Shown: positions 45,960 through 55,991, counted from the stretch's first letter. The stretch: DNA of 64,000 bases from Bacillus changyiensis (GCF_027706145.1 NZ_JAQFWW010000002.1:372001-436000), one strand, 5' to 3'. Translations and numbers: made by a program. The notes: generated by a model from the letters alone, not told the origin.

Positions 45960-45989
45960 ATTATACAATTTCATTAGTTATTATAACAA
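45960..45989 (-). promoter_or_regulatory. SigA-type promoter of tagO
   Basis: Minus strand TTGTTA (45984-45989), 18 nt, TATAAT (45960-45965). No terminator lies between tuaH and tagO, so tua read-through is also possible. Confidence 0.55.
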
Positions 45990-46015
45990 GCTTCTGCAAA
46001 AAGAAACATCATAAA

Positions 46016-47209
46016 TTAAATAATCCGCTTTTGATCAATGTTTATTTTGTTGTAAATTTCCAGTAATAATTTCTGCCAATCTTTCTCGCGTGCCATGTCT
46101 TTGCGATCCTTCACATGGATTGGATCATGCTGGGAACGCTCTAACTCTTCACAGACAGACGTAAAATGAACTGGATCGCTTCCTGCAAGATGTCGGTAAA
46201 TATGTTTTTTCTCCACCTTTTTTGTCGAAGGTAGGTTAACACCGACCACAGGTTTCCCCGAAGCTAAAAACTCAAACAGTTTTAACGGAAATACGGCATT
46301 ATTGTATGGTGACGGTTTATAGGGCATGATTCCGATGTCAACTACATTCATATAGGCGGGAACGTCTGTCGGCGCCACCGGGCCTGTCCAAATGACATTA
46401 TCCAGCTGAAGCAGTTCTTTAAAATCAGGATCTCCATTTGTTCCGTCAGGTCCAACAAACAAAAATATCCAGTCTTTGTTGGTCTCTGCTGTTTTTTTGA
46501 CAAGTTTAAAATCAAGCTTTGGTTTAATCCCCCCGATAAAACCTAAAACAGTTCCATCTCTGCCGTTTAAGATGTCCGCTTTTTCGTGGTTAAGTGCAAA
46601 AACATCGTATTCCACCCCATTTTCTATTGTGAAAACAGGCTTTTCTTCGCCTTTAAGACGGTCGATGATGTTATCGTACAAATAATCAGAGGTGCAAAAA
46701 ACCGTGTTTGCTGCCTTGATAATGCGGTTTTCTGCTTCAAAAATAACTTTTTGTCGAAATTGTAATAAAAGATTTTGTTTGCCACTAATCGGTGCTGTCC
46801 AAAGATCGCTACAATCGTAAATGACTTGATCCCAATGATAAAGTGATGCCAGACCAGGAAAACCGGGAAAAGTGTACCATAGACAAACTTTATTTTCTTG
46901 TGCATTCGTGTTTAACCATTGAAACAAAGGAATCAGCTTTTTTTGATAAAAAATATCTTGATAGCGGGCAAACCTAAAGATTTTCTTCTTTAAAAAATCT
47001 TTTACCGCAAACTGCTTAATACCATTTTCCAATTGTGTAAATGAATCTGAAGAAACTTTTTCAGATGGACAGACCCAAATCACTTGTTTAGTGGCTTTTT
47101 GCTGTGCTAAAAACTCAGCAAGACGATGTCTTCGATATCGCAATTGATCTTGTCCCCATTCACCTGTTGCCACTACAATGTGGATTACTTTGTCTGCTTT
47201 CACATTCAT
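46016..47209 (-). CDS. tuaH: Teichuronic acid glycosyltransferase TuaH
   Basis: 397 residues, same length as B. subtilis TuaH. GT4-type: N-terminal Rossmann half (IHIVVATGEWGQDQLRYRRHR), C-terminal nucleotide-sugar half (VLGFIGGIKPKLDFKLV, PYKPSPYNNAVFPLKLFEFLASGKPVVG). Last gene of the tua operon. ATG 47209 with AAGGTG directly after tuaG; the frame is open 52 codons further upstream through tuaG, which is not coding for this protein. Confidence 0.92.
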   Translation of the reverse strand: MNVKADKVIHIVVATGEWGQDQLRYRRHRLAEFLAQQKATKQVIWVCPSEKVSSDSFTQLENGIKQFAVKDFLKKKIFRFARYQDIFYQKKLIPLFQWLNTNAQENKVCLWYTFPGFPGLASLYHWDQVIYDCSDLWTAPISGKQNLLLQFRQKVIFEAENRIIKAANTVFCTSDYLYDNIIDRLKGEEKPVFTIENGVEYDVFALNHEKADILNGRDGTVLGFIGGIKPKLDFKLVKKTAETNKDWIFLFVGPDGTNGDPDFKELLQLDNVIWTGPVAPTDVPAYMNVVDIGIMPYKPSPYNNAVFPLKLFEFLASGKPVVGVNLPSTKKVEKKHIYRHLAGSDPVHFTSVCEELERSQHDPIHVKDRKDMAREKDWQKLLLEIYNKINIDQKRII

Positions 47210-47219
47210 CACCTTGCCA

Positions 47220-47978
47220 TTATAATCTTTTCTTAACTGCGTTTTTTGCATAATGAACAAAACACCATGTTGCTTTGACCAAGTGAAGACGTTCGATCTC
47301 TCGGTACACATACCAAGTTTTTTGAGCTGCCTTCCATTTGTTTCTCGAAATTGAATTGTTGACAATTCGGTATTCTGCTAAAGGTTTATTCAGTCCATAT
47401 GCTTTAAATCCCCTTTTTAAAATAGACAGCCATGTTGCTAAATCTTGGCGAGTCCTGATGTTTGGCATTTCTATAGGCCCTGTTTGCTCAGTGTCAATCA
47501 TTACTGTTAAACAGCCGATAATGGTGTTCTTTAAGACGTCATCATATGTCAAGCTTTCAGGTGCCTGAATCGTTTTTTGAAGTGGTTCTCCGTTTTGACT
47601 GATCAATTCGTAAGCTGTAAATGTAAAAGCATATTGATGATCTCTCATAAATGCAAGTTGTTTTTCTAGCTTCTCTTTTTTCCAGACATCATCACTATCC
47701 AAAAACGCTAAATAGCGACCCTTTGCTTGTTTCAGTGCCGCGTTTCGGGCTACGGCAGCTCCCCCGTTTTCTTTTAAATCAATGAGACGTATTCGGTTGT
47801 CCTTTTGTTCATACGATTGAATGATGTCTCTTGTTCGATCAGTTGAGTGATCATTGGCAATAATCATTTCCCAATCGAGGAAGGTCTGATTTAACAAAGA
47901 TTCAATCGTCTTCTCAATAAAATTCTCCGCATTATAGGCAGGTGTTATCACAGATATGAGAGGTTTTTTACTTGTCAT
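47220..47978 (-). CDS. tuaG: Teichuronic acid glycosyltransferase TuaG
   Basis: 252 residues, GT2 family: VITPAYNAENFIEKTIESLLNQ, AFLDSDDVWKKEKLEKQ (DxD-type metal site DSDD) and a C-terminal helical tail. Adds a sugar to the lipid-linked teichuronic acid repeat on the cytosolic face. Preceded by tuaF after 27 nt. Confidence 0.93.
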   Translation of the reverse strand: MTSKKPLISVITPAYNAENFIEKTIESLLNQTFLDWEMIIANDHSTDRTRDIIQSYEQKDNRIRLIDLKENGGAAVARNAALKQAKGRYLAFLDSDDVWKKEKLEKQLAFMRDHQYAFTFTAYELISQNGEPLQKTIQAPESLTYDDVLKNTIIGCLTVMIDTEQTGPIEMPNIRTRQDLATWLSILKRGFKAYGLNKPLAEYRIVNNSISRNKWKAAQKTWYVYREIERLHLVKATWCFVHYAKNAVKKRL

Positions 47979-48005
47979 CGTTCTGCTTCACATCCTAATT
48001 CAAAT

Positions 48006-48686
48006 TTAGGCTTCACGAAAAACTTCAGGAACAACAATGATAAAAAATGATAGTGCTAATCCGATCAAAACGCCTAACACCGCTCTTTTTTTAGGTGTCA
48101 TTCCAACGCCACCACTATCTAAAGCAGTTAATGGTTCGACTTCCTCTGCGGCTTTCATTTCCAGTTTTCTTGTTTCAAGATCGTACAAAAACCGCTGTTT
48201 ATCTACTTTTGAATCGTGACTGACCGATTCATTTTTAAGAGCTTTTATATTTTTATCGATCACTTGCTCTCTTTTTAAAAACCGTTTTTTGTCTTTTTTA
48301 AAAAAGGTATCTCTAATTTTTTCTAAAACAGTGAAGGTTTCCTTTTGGTCAGCTCCTAAATAGCTAAGATTGAAAACAGTGTCTGAGCGAATTTCGACCA
48401 ACAGTTTGTCTTTCATGTCTGTCAATTCCTCTTCATCCATTTCTGGAAAAACCTCTTTTAAAAATGGCTCACTTTTGAATAAAACAGAAACTTCTTTCGT
48501 TTTCGTGTAAAGTGGGTCTCCATAATTACCTGTCGAGATTGTGACAGAGGCTTTGTAATTAGACGGAGAATTCCCTTTTGGAAAAATATATCCTAACAAC
48601 CCAAGAACAAGTGGTAGTGCCAAAATCGGCACAATGTACTTTTTGGCCCTTCCTACAATACGTTTCATAAAATTGTTCACAGCCAT
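48006..48686 (-). CDS. tuaF: TuaF, Wzz-like chain regulator
   Basis: 226 residues: short basic N-terminus, membrane segment (about 17-35, YIVPILALPLVLGLLGYIF), extracytoplasmic helical domain (about 40-190) and a second membrane segment at the C-terminus (RAVLGVLIGLALSFFIIVVPEVF). The two-segment plan is that of Wzz/chain-length regulators. Start overlaps the tuaE stop by 10 nt. Confidence 0.9.
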   Translation of the reverse strand: MAVNNFMKRIVGRAKKYIVPILALPLVLGLLGYIFPKGNSPSNYKASVTISTGNYGDPLYTKTKEVSVLFKSEPFLKEVFPEMDEEELTDMKDKLLVEIRSDTVFNLSYLGADQKETFTVLEKIRDTFFKKDKKRFLKREQVIDKNIKALKNESVSHDSKVDKQRFLYDLETRKLEMKAAEEVEPLTALDSGGVGMTPKKRAVLGVLIGLALSFFIIVVPEVFREA

Positions 48687-50173
48687 TTCTCCCTGTTTTT
48701 TAATTTTTCCCCTGAACGAGTTAACATGCTAACTTCAAAACCTTCCGCTTTAAAGGTGTTCACAGTTGCAATCACAAGAGCAAGAAACACCCAGTGAAAA
48801 TATAAATTCGAGACAGAACTAGGACTGATGCTTGAGACAAGAAAGCTAACTAGCGCTGTAATCAATCCTTCTAACAGAAGTTTATAGCGTCTTTCCAGTT
48901 TTCTCTGATGAAAACGGAAAAGCATTGTTATCAAATAGATATACATGGTTAAATAACTGAGCATCATGATCACCCCGAAGTTTGCCATGATCTCAATGAG
49001 CCAATTATGAACCTCAACGACTTGGTCAGTATCAAATAGTGGCTGATGTTCCAAGTAGTATGAGACATTTCCAGCACCTACGCCAAATCCATATGTATCC
49101 AACAAATAATGCCCGGCGTTTTTCAAAAGATTCGCCCTGGCAATGTTTGAAGGCAATGGTTCACTAAAATCGTGTGTAGCTTGTGGTGCTAAAAACAATG
49201 TATAAACAATATTTGAGATCTTACCAGCATAAAGAGTGGCAAAAGCGATGAATCCCGCAAAACCGATGATGATGGCCCACTTTTTTAAAAAGCGCGGCAG
49301 TAATAGGAATACATAAAGTGCAAAACCTGCCATGATCCCCAATAGACTGGCCCTTGAGCCCGTCAAAAAAATTAAATAGATTGAACATAGCGCTAGGAGA
49401 AAACCGATAACTTTCAAAAATACGTTTTTGATGTTTTTGAAATAGGCTAAATATAAGAAAAAGCTAATGGATAGAAAGGTTGCAAAATCATTTTGATTAA
49501 AAAAAACGGATGTTGGGTAATGTTGCTTATAATACGGTCCCTCATAAAGTGTGGAGCTTGGAAGATGGTTTAATGTAAAATGATTGTAAAAGCCGAGAAC
49601 CATTAAAAAGATGGTCATGACCATCCATATGTAGTAAAATGCCAACAGCCGCTTCATCTTCTGAACATACATCACGATCAAAAAGACAAAAAATATTCCC
49701 ATCCCCATAAGTGATAAATATTTGACCCCATTTGTAACAGACTTGACCCAAAGCAGCGAAATCATTCCATAACAAAACCAAAAACTGAAAAATAGGAGAA
49801 TCCCCTTAACATGAACCTGTTTCCACTGTTCTAGATGATGATTACTTTTTATGAGTTCAAGAAGAAATAAACCAGCTGCGATCATCAGAAGGATTCTGTA
49901 TGGAAACAGACTGAAAAATCCCAATTTAACTGTGAAAAACGCATTATTTGCAAAAGTTGCAGCAATCAGAAGATAAATGACAGAAATTTTCAACTTGTCA
50001 TATGACAAGTATGGCTTGAGCAACAAAACCACTGCAAAAGCACTCAACATGAGAAATGCAAACAAAATCATTTTTGTACTTTTTTGAGCCAATATTTGAG
50101 TTAATCCATAGCCAGCGGCGAGAGCAGTAAACCATATGAGTACACCAGCCGCCGAACGTTTCAAACTCATCAT
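48677..50173 (-). CDS. tuaE: Teichuronic acid polymerase TuaE (Wzy-like)
   Basis: 498 residues, about 11-12 membrane segments with one long extracytoplasmic loop (about 330-400) of the O-antigen ligase/polymerase (Wzy_C) family, including LTGSRASLLGIMAG and the HNWLIEIMANFG motif. Probably links teichuronic acid repeats outside the membrane. In B. subtilis it directly follows tuaD; here an epimerase gene lies between. Confidence 0.93.
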   Translation of the reverse strand: MMSLKRSAAGVLIWFTALAAGYGLTQILAQKSTKMILFAFLMLSAFAVVLLLKPYLSYDKLKISVIYLLIAATFANNAFFTVKLGFFSLFPYRILLMIAAGLFLLELIKSNHHLEQWKQVHVKGILLFFSFWFCYGMISLLWVKSVTNGVKYLSLMGMGIFFVFLIVMYVQKMKRLLAFYYIWMVMTIFLMVLGFYNHFTLNHLPSSTLYEGPYYKQHYPTSVFFNQNDFATFLSISFFLYLAYFKNIKNVFLKVIGFLLALCSIYLIFLTGSRASLLGIMAGFALYVFLLLPRFLKKWAIIIGFAGFIAFATLYAGKISNIVYTLFLAPQATHDFSEPLPSNIARANLLKNAGHYLLDTYGFGVGAGNVSYYLEHQPLFDTDQVVEVHNWLIEIMANFGVIMMLSYLTMYIYLITMLFRFHQRKLERRYKLLLEGLITALVSFLVSSISPSSVSNLYFHWVFLALVIATVNTFKAEGFEVSMLTRSGEKLKNREKWL

Positions 50174-50234
50174 TCCCCCTCCTTTTCGCGAGTTTTAGGA
50201 GTGGGCTGCCGACATAAGCCAGCAGCCAGCTGTG

Positions 50235-51164
50235 TTAAGCATTCATTTCTTTTTTATAAAAGGAAATCGTCTTTTTTAAACCTTCCTCAAGTGGCATTTT
50301 CGCTTCCCAGTTTAATAATTTTTTTGTTTCCTCATTGCTTAGTGTACTGTGGCGAATGTCTCCCGGTCTTTCAGCCTCATAAATTGGAGAAAGGGTAGAA
50401 TTTGTTGCCTTTTTCATTTCTGCAAACAGTTCATTGACTGTAATGGAAAAGCCATTTGAAACATTTAAACAAACGTTTGATTGAGCTTTAAGGGCTTTAA
50501 TATTTGCCGATGCCACATCACCAACATAAATAAAGTCTCGGGACTGCTCACCATCTCCAAAGATGACTGGTGATGTTCCGCTTGTTAACAAATCGGAAAA
50601 AATAGAAACCACACCACCCTCACCTTTTGCATCTTGCCGAGGTCCATACACATTACTGTATCTTAAAATGCAATACTCAACCCCATAAAGGTCATAGGCC
50701 ATTTTTAAATAGTTTTCAACTGTAAGCTTTGTCAATCCATAAGGAGAACCTGGATTTGTCTTGTGACGGGTGTCGACAGGCAGATAGTCGGGATCCCCGT
50801 ATACAGCAGCAGTCGAAGCAAAAATGATTTTTTTCACGTTGCATTCACTGGCAGCTTTGATGATATGCAATGAACCTCTTATATTGATGTTTTCATCTTT
50901 TAAAAAATCGCTGACAGATTCCGCAACACTCACTTGAGCTGCCAAATGAATGATATAATCTGGATTAATGCGTTTGATCAGTTCGATAACATCCGGTTCT
51001 GTTACATCATGCTCATAGAAATCGATAGGAAGTCCCGCAATATTTGAGAGATGCCCTGTTGTCAAATTGTCTATGATTGCAACTTGATAGTTTTCTTGCA
51101 ATAGCTGTTCTGTAATATGTGAACCGATAAATCCGCATCCGCCTGTCACTAATACTTTTTCCAT
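50235..51164 (-). CDS. NAD-dependent UDP-sugar 4-epimerase inserted in the tua operon
   Basis: 309 residues, extended SDR epimerase: cofactor motif TGGCGFIGSH (about 6-15), catalytic Ser/Thr in STAAVYGD, YGLTK active site, and substrate-side motifs RYSNVYGPRQ, VFGDGEQSRDFIYV. The RYSNVYGPRQ and size fit UDP-glucose/UDP-GlcNAc 4-epimerases (GalE, WbpP-like). It lies between tuaD and tuaE in the same direction, 17 nt after tuaD. Likely supplies UDP-GalNAc or UDP-Gal (or UDP-GalA from TuaD product) for the polymer; substrate is not decidable from sequence. ATG 51164 after GGGGTG preferred over GTG 51173. Confidence 0.9.
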   Translation of the reverse strand: MEKVLVTGGCGFIGSHITEQLLQENYQVAIIDNLTTGHLSNIAGLPIDFYEHDVTEPDVIELIKRINPDYIIHLAAQVSVAESVSDFLKDENINIRGSLHIIKAASECNVKKIIFASTAAVYGDPDYLPVDTRHKTNPGSPYGLTKLTVENYLKMAYDLYGVEYCILRYSNVYGPRQDAKGEGGVVSIFSDLLTSGTSPVIFGDGEQSRDFIYVGDVASANIKALKAQSNVCLNVSNGFSITVNELFAEMKKATNSTLSPIYEAERPGDIRHSTLSNEETKKLLNWEAKMPLEEGLKKTISFYKKEMNA

Positions 51165-51181
51165 TGTTAACACCCCGCGTT

Positions 51182-52513
51182 TTATACTTTTGTTAAAATC
51201 TTCTCTCCCTGAATGTCAGGGCGGCCAATTGAATGATAAATAAATCCTTCTCTTTTCATATCTTCTAGTCTAAATAAATTTCGTCCATCAACTAAAATAG
51301 GTTGTTTTAAACATGATTTCAGTTTTGTTATATTCATATGCTGAACTTGCGGCCATTCTGTCAAAATTAGGCAGGCATCTGTTTCTTTAACAGTTTCAAA
51401 CAAATCCTCACTATAAACAACTTGGTCACCAAGAAATCGTTTTGCTTCAGGGATTGCGACCGGATCATATGCTTTCACTTGTGCTCCAAGGTTGCGAAGC
51501 ATTGGAATGACATCCAAAGCTGGAGATGAACGCATATCATTTGTATTTGGCTTAAATGCCAGACCAAGGACAGAAATTGTTTTGCCTTGAAGATCACCGA
51601 ACACATGAAGCAGTTTTTGAACAATATGAGCACGTTGTTTTTGGTTTGTCTCAATGACAGCTTCAATCATTTTAAACGGATAACCGACTGATTTGGCAAT
51701 TTGCAGTAATGCCATCGTGTCTTTTGGAAAACATGATCCACCAAAACCAATTCCTGCATGTAAAAATTTTTTACCAATTCGGCTGTCTAGCCCGACACCT
51801 TCAGCAACTTTTTCAACATCTGCTCCTACTCTTTCACAAATATTTGCAATATCATTAATAAAAGAGATCTTTGTTGCCAAAAATGCATTGGCAGCATATT
51901 TAATCATTTCCGCACTTTCAAGGTTTGTTTTCACAATAGTGGTTTCGAACGGTTGATGTAATTCTTCAATGATTGTTGCAGCTTTTTCACTAGTTGCACC
52001 GATGACAGCTCTTTCCATATTCATCGTATCAGCAATAGCAGTTCCTTCACGAAGAAATTCTGGGTTTGAGACCACATCAAACGGATGACTGCCTTTTGAA
52101 ACCTGTTGAATGATTGATTGAACGAGTTTCCCTGTTCCAACAGGGACAGTACTTTTATTTACGATAATTTTATAGCCATTTAAGTTGGCACCGATGATGT
52201 TTGCTACTGCTTTGACATGACGTAAGTCAGCTTCTCCATTTTCCGACATTGGTGTTCCAACTGCTATATAGATAATATCAGCTTTTCTGATTGTCTCTGG
52301 AATGTCTGTTGAAAAGAATAAACGGTTTTCCTTCGTATTTTTATCAACCAGTTCTTTTAGTCCGCTTTCATAAATTGGGATGATCCCTGCTTTTAGACTG
52401 CTTATTTTTTTAATGTCTATATCACAGCAGACAACTGAATGTCCTACCTCAGCAAAACAAGTTCCAGACACCAGTCCAACATACCCTGTTCCAATAACAG
52501 CGATTCTTTTCAA
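51182..52513 (-). CDS. tuaD: UDP-glucose 6-dehydrogenase TuaD
   Basis: 443 residues. Makes UDP-glucuronate for teichuronic acid. NAD-binding IAVIGTGYVGLVSG at the N-terminus, conserved VGTPMS and NKSTVPVGTG, catalytic Cys in GFGGSCFPKD, and C-terminal FKPNTNDMRSSPALD. Start TTG 52513 (LKRIAVIGTG) with GGAGGGA 9 nt upstream; ATG 52531 would overlap the SD. C-terminus is shorter than B. subtilis TuaD (461) by about 18 residues. Confidence 0.95.
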   Translation of the reverse strand: MKRIAVIGTGYVGLVSGTCFAEVGHSVVCCDIDIKKISSLKAGIIPIYESGLKELVDKNTKENRLFFSTDIPETIRKADIIYIAVGTPMSENGEADLRHVKAVANIIGANLNGYKIIVNKSTVPVGTGKLVQSIIQQVSKGSHPFDVVSNPEFLREGTAIADTMNMERAVIGATSEKAATIIEELHQPFETTIVKTNLESAEMIKYAANAFLATKISFINDIANICERVGADVEKVAEGVGLDSRIGKKFLHAGIGFGGSCFPKDTMALLQIAKSVGYPFKMIEAVIETNQKQRAHIVQKLLHVFGDLQGKTISVLGLAFKPNTNDMRSSPALDVIPMLRNLGAQVKAYDPVAIPEAKRFLGDQVVYSEDLFETVKETDACLILTEWPQVQHMNITKLKSCLKQPILVDGRNLFRLEDMKREGFIYHSIGRPDIQGEKILTKV

Positions 52514-52609
52514 AATGATCATTCCCTCCATTTAAGCTAACCCTTCAATCCAATAGCTTTGTATAGGCAATGATGTTTTCTCTGTTTATTTATCAGCATG
52601 GACTTAATT

Positions 52610-53800
52610 TTACTGCTTTAAACGATGATTTTTTCGGATAACACTTTCATATCTTTTAATCAATGTTTCGGCATTTTGCCTAGCATTATATTGTGAACAA
52701 ACCGTTTGATATAGATCCTCTGTCATCTCCTTTCGCCAGATGCCACCTTCTGTATAGTTGAAAATCGCTTCTTTTAAAGCAGTGACTGAGCGCGGTTTAA
52801 TGAGCAAATCCTGATACTTGCCAAATAAAGATGGGACTCCCCCAACGGCTGTACATAATACTGGAACTTTTAAAGCCAGTGCCTCAATCACAACAGTTGG
52901 CATGCCCTCTGAATATGAAGGAAGAACAAACAGATCAGATACTGTCAGATACTCAGAGATTTGTTGATTGGCAATTTGCCCTAAGAGAAGTGCTTTTCGC
53001 CCTGCTTTTTGATGAATGACTTGTTTTTCAGGACCATCACCGATAAAAACCGCGACATACTGATCATCTAACTGACTGACAGCCTCAGCAAGTTCTCTGA
53101 CACCTTTTTCTTTCACAAGACGCCCAACAAAAGTGATAAGCCTTTTTCCTTTTGGGAGATTGAGTTTCTCTCTTAGTTGATCTTTTGAAATCTCTGGCTT
53201 TTGAAAATGGTCAAGGCTAACGCCAATCGGTAGTACTGAACTGTCAATTCTAATCATTTCCCTCGTTTTTTGCTGAAGTACTTCACTGACTGCGAAAACA
53301 TCTGATGCCGATTGTACAGCTGTTTTAAATGCTTGAAAAGCACTTTTGCTATAATGAGGAAAAATATTGACATCACTGCCGTGTAATGTGAGCACATAAG
53401 GTATCTCCAGCTTTGTTGAAACAACTGCTCCAGCACCTCCAGAAGGCATGGCGAAATGCGCATGGATCAAATCTGGATTGAGCCTGTTTTTCGTGATCGT
53501 CTGTAAAACGCTCTTTGCCACGCGATGATGCGGCTGAGCCCATTTTAACTGACCAGGTAATGCCATGTAAGGTGGCCTGTAGATGATAATCCCTTTTCTT
53601 TCTTGATGATCAGGGGGCCGACTTTGCCGATATTTCTTTTTAAAAACCCTTAAAGGTGCTGGGTTGACAGGGAAAGGACAAATGACTGATACATCTATGC
53701 CATGCATCTTCAATGCCTGTACTTGTGTCTCATGAAAAACGCCTTCTCCAGGCTTTGCTTCACTTGGATAAACACTGGTAAGCCAAAGAACTTTCAACAT
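52610..53800 (-). CDS. tuaC: Teichuronic acid glycosyltransferase TuaC
   Basis: 396 residues, GT4 glycosyltransferase with two Rossmann halves: VLWLTSVYPSEAKPGEGVF at the start, HAHFAMPSGGAG, LTLHGSDVN, then FVGRLVKEKGVRELAEAV and LPSYSEGMPTVVIEALALKVPV donor-binding region (E-x7-E). 96 nt separate it from tuaD; no terminator in between. Confidence 0.93.
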   Translation of the reverse strand: MLKVLWLTSVYPSEAKPGEGVFHETQVQALKMHGIDVSVICPFPVNPAPLRVFKKKYRQSRPPDHQERKGIIIYRPPYMALPGQLKWAQPHHRVAKSVLQTITKNRLNPDLIHAHFAMPSGGAGAVVSTKLEIPYVLTLHGSDVNIFPHYSKSAFQAFKTAVQSASDVFAVSEVLQQKTREMIRIDSSVLPIGVSLDHFQKPEISKDQLREKLNLPKGKRLITFVGRLVKEKGVRELAEAVSQLDDQYVAVFIGDGPEKQVIHQKAGRKALLLGQIANQQISEYLTVSDLFVLPSYSEGMPTVVIEALALKVPVLCTAVGGVPSLFGKYQDLLIKPRSVTALKEAIFNYTEGGIWRKEMTEDLYQTVCSQYNARQNAETLIKRYESVIRKNHRLKQ

Positions 53801-53818
53801 TAAACGCCCTCTCTGCTG

Positions 53819-55258
53819 TCAATTTCGGTACCGAACTTTGAGTGCTTTTTGATACACTTTACTGATGAGAAAACCGTAAAAAACGGCACTGATTCCGACT
53901 GAGATTGTCAACTGTAACCATGATTCAGTCGTAAGCTGTCTGCTGAAAACATTTAGAATCAAGGAAAGACAAGCCATCATCACGGTCAAGATGAACGGTT
54001 TCATGATTGTTCTAAAATAGTCTTTCAGCTTCAACTGGATAACAAATTGTAACAGCCACCTACCAATAAAAAAGTTGAGTAAGCTGACAGCAGCATAGGT
54101 CCAAGCAAAAACCGCTAAATCTTTTGTTAAAACTGCTGCATATAGTAAAAGACCATAGAAAATCATAACACCACTATCCCAATAAAATGCCAGATCTGCT
54201 CTCCCTTTTGCTAACAAGATCGACCCGTTCGGATTCATCAGCACCCTGAGCAAACCGACAATGGCCAAAATATTGAGAATCGGAATAGCTGCAAGCCATT
54301 TTTCACTGAACATCACTTTAATAAATAAATCAGAAACAGTTGGCAGTCCGATCAAAAGTGGGAATGAGACGAGTGCGAGAAGTTTTGTAACATTTAAAAA
54401 ACCCTCTCTTAATGTTTTGTTATCTCTTTGGTTTTTAGAGAAGACCGGAAAAGCAACTCTTGTAATAATCGGATTAATTTTCAGAACAGGGATTGTAATG
54501 ATTTGATATGCTAAACTATAAATTCCTAAAGCCTCTGCACCAAGAAAACGACCGATCAGAATCATATCCATATTGGCACCAACTCTATTAACCAACCGTG
54601 AAGCTAACTGGAATGCACCAAAAGCAAAAAAATCTTTTACTTCTCGTAGTGCAAACACAAATGAAGGACGCCATTTTTTAAAATATACAGCAAAGAACAA
54701 GATTCCTTTAAAAGAATTTAGAAAAACTTGTGACAATACGTAGGCAACGATTGGATCAATCAGAAATATCAATCCGATGAGCATGATAAATGATGAAACA
54801 TTTGCTCCTGTTTCAATTTTGCTTAAAACCTGAAATTTCAAGTCTTTCTGAAGCATATACTGATATTGCTGTCCAATCGGTGCAACTAAAAACATAATCG
54901 CCAATATTCGAATGAGTGTTACAAGTTCATCACGCTGATAAAAGTCAGCAATGACAGGACTTAAGAAAAAAATACAGATAAACAATAAAACGCCTGTGAT
55001 GATATTAAGCCAATACAAAGTAGATAATTGACGCTCATTTATCTTTTCTTTTTGAATCAAGGCCGCCCCAAAACCCATATCAAGTACAATTTGTGTAAAA
55101 ATCGTCACTGTTGTCAACATTCCGACTAAACCGAATTCAGCGATTGTCATGATATGACCAAGTAATACAAATTGCGCAATTTGAATAAACGTAATGATGA
55201 TGGTAGAAGCGCTTGTCCACTTCGCACCATGTAATATTTGTTTTGTAATCGTTGACAT
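53819..55258 (-). CDS. tuaB: Teichuronic acid flippase TuaB (Wzx/MATE-like)
   Basis: 479 residues, about 12-14 membrane segments, polysaccharide-transporter (RfbX/Wzx) family: GAKWTSASTIIITFIQIAQFVLLG, LVNRVGANMDMILIGRFLGAEALGIYSLAYQ. Moves lipid-linked repeats across the membrane before TuaE polymerisation. Confidence 0.94.
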   Translation of the reverse strand: MSTITKQILHGAKWTSASTIIITFIQIAQFVLLGHIMTIAEFGLVGMLTTVTIFTQIVLDMGFGAALIQKEKINERQLSTLYWLNIITGVLLFICIFFLSPVIADFYQRDELVTLIRILAIMFLVAPIGQQYQYMLQKDLKFQVLSKIETGANVSSFIMLIGLIFLIDPIVAYVLSQVFLNSFKGILFFAVYFKKWRPSFVFALREVKDFFAFGAFQLASRLVNRVGANMDMILIGRFLGAEALGIYSLAYQIITIPVLKINPIITRVAFPVFSKNQRDNKTLREGFLNVTKLLALVSFPLLIGLPTVSDLFIKVMFSEKWLAAIPILNILAIVGLLRVLMNPNGSILLAKGRADLAFYWDSGVMIFYGLLLYAAVLTKDLAVFAWTYAAVSLLNFFIGRWLLQFVIQLKLKDYFRTIMKPFILTVMMACLSLILNVFSRQLTTESWLQLTISVGISAVFYGFLISKVYQKALKVRYRN

Positions 55259-55279
55259 AGCACATTTTCCTTCTTTGTA

Positions 55280-55933
55280 TTATCTGGCTCCATCACCAGT
55301 CAATACAACTTTAAACGTTTTAATGATTACCTTCAAATCGAGGAGAAACGTCATATTTCGAATATAATATAGATCATGCACCAATTTTTCTCGTGGACTG
55401 ATATCATAGCCTCCATTGACCTGCGCAAGACCTGTTAATCCTGGCTTTACAACTAAACGGTTTTGAAAACCTGGAATGTCATGCTGAAATTTTGATGTGA
55501 ATATTGGTCGTTCCGGCCTCGGTCCGACAAGGCTCATATCTCCGATTAAAACATTTACCAGCTGTGGAAGTTCGTCAATTCTTGTCTTTCTGATAAATGC
55601 CCCGATCGACGTAATTCGCGGATCATTTTTTCTCGCCCATGTCGCTCCAGACTTTTCAGCATCCATCCTCATCGATCTCAACTTATACAGGTTAAAGTGT
55701 TTTCCATTTTTCCCGACCCGCTCTTGACGGTAAAGAGGCGAACCAGGAGTTTCTATAGAAATGATAACACAGAAGACGAGGATCACCGGCAATGTAACAG
55801 CGAGCCCAATAAGAGAGAGGACGATATCCATTGCCCGTTTCATATACAAATAATATTCGGCTTTTTCAGACAGAGTACAAGAATAGGTTTGCTGTGTTGA
55901 ATATTCATTATACACCCTTAAGCTTTTGTCCAT
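55280..55933 (-). CDS. tuaA: Initiating sugar-phosphate transferase TuaA
   Basis: 217 residues. Bacterial sugar transferase (WbaP/PglC-like): membrane segment (about 35-60, MDIVLSLIGLAVTLPVILVFC), then LYRQERVGKNGKHFNLYKLRSMR, RKTRIDELPQLVNVLIGDMSLVGPRPE and KPGLTGLAQVNG. Transfers the first sugar phosphate to undecaprenyl phosphate. Start choices: GTG 55939 has the best spacing to GAGGTG, ATG 55933 (MDKSLRVYNEYST) matches the B. subtilis N-terminus. First gene of the tua operon, behind the Pho box. Confidence 0.94.
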   Translation of the reverse strand: MDKSLRVYNEYSTQQTYSCTLSEKAEYYLYMKRAMDIVLSLIGLAVTLPVILVFCVIISIETPGSPLYRQERVGKNGKHFNLYKLRSMRMDAEKSGATWARKNDPRITSIGAFIRKTRIDELPQLVNVLIGDMSLVGPRPERPIFTSKFQHDIPGFQNRLVVKPGLTGLAQVNGGYDISPREKLVHDLYYIRNMTFLLDLKVIIKTFKVVLTGDGAR

Positions 55934-55991
55934 ACTCACTGACATACACCTCACGATTTGGATTGGTACTTTGTGATCTCTGCGTCAGTGT

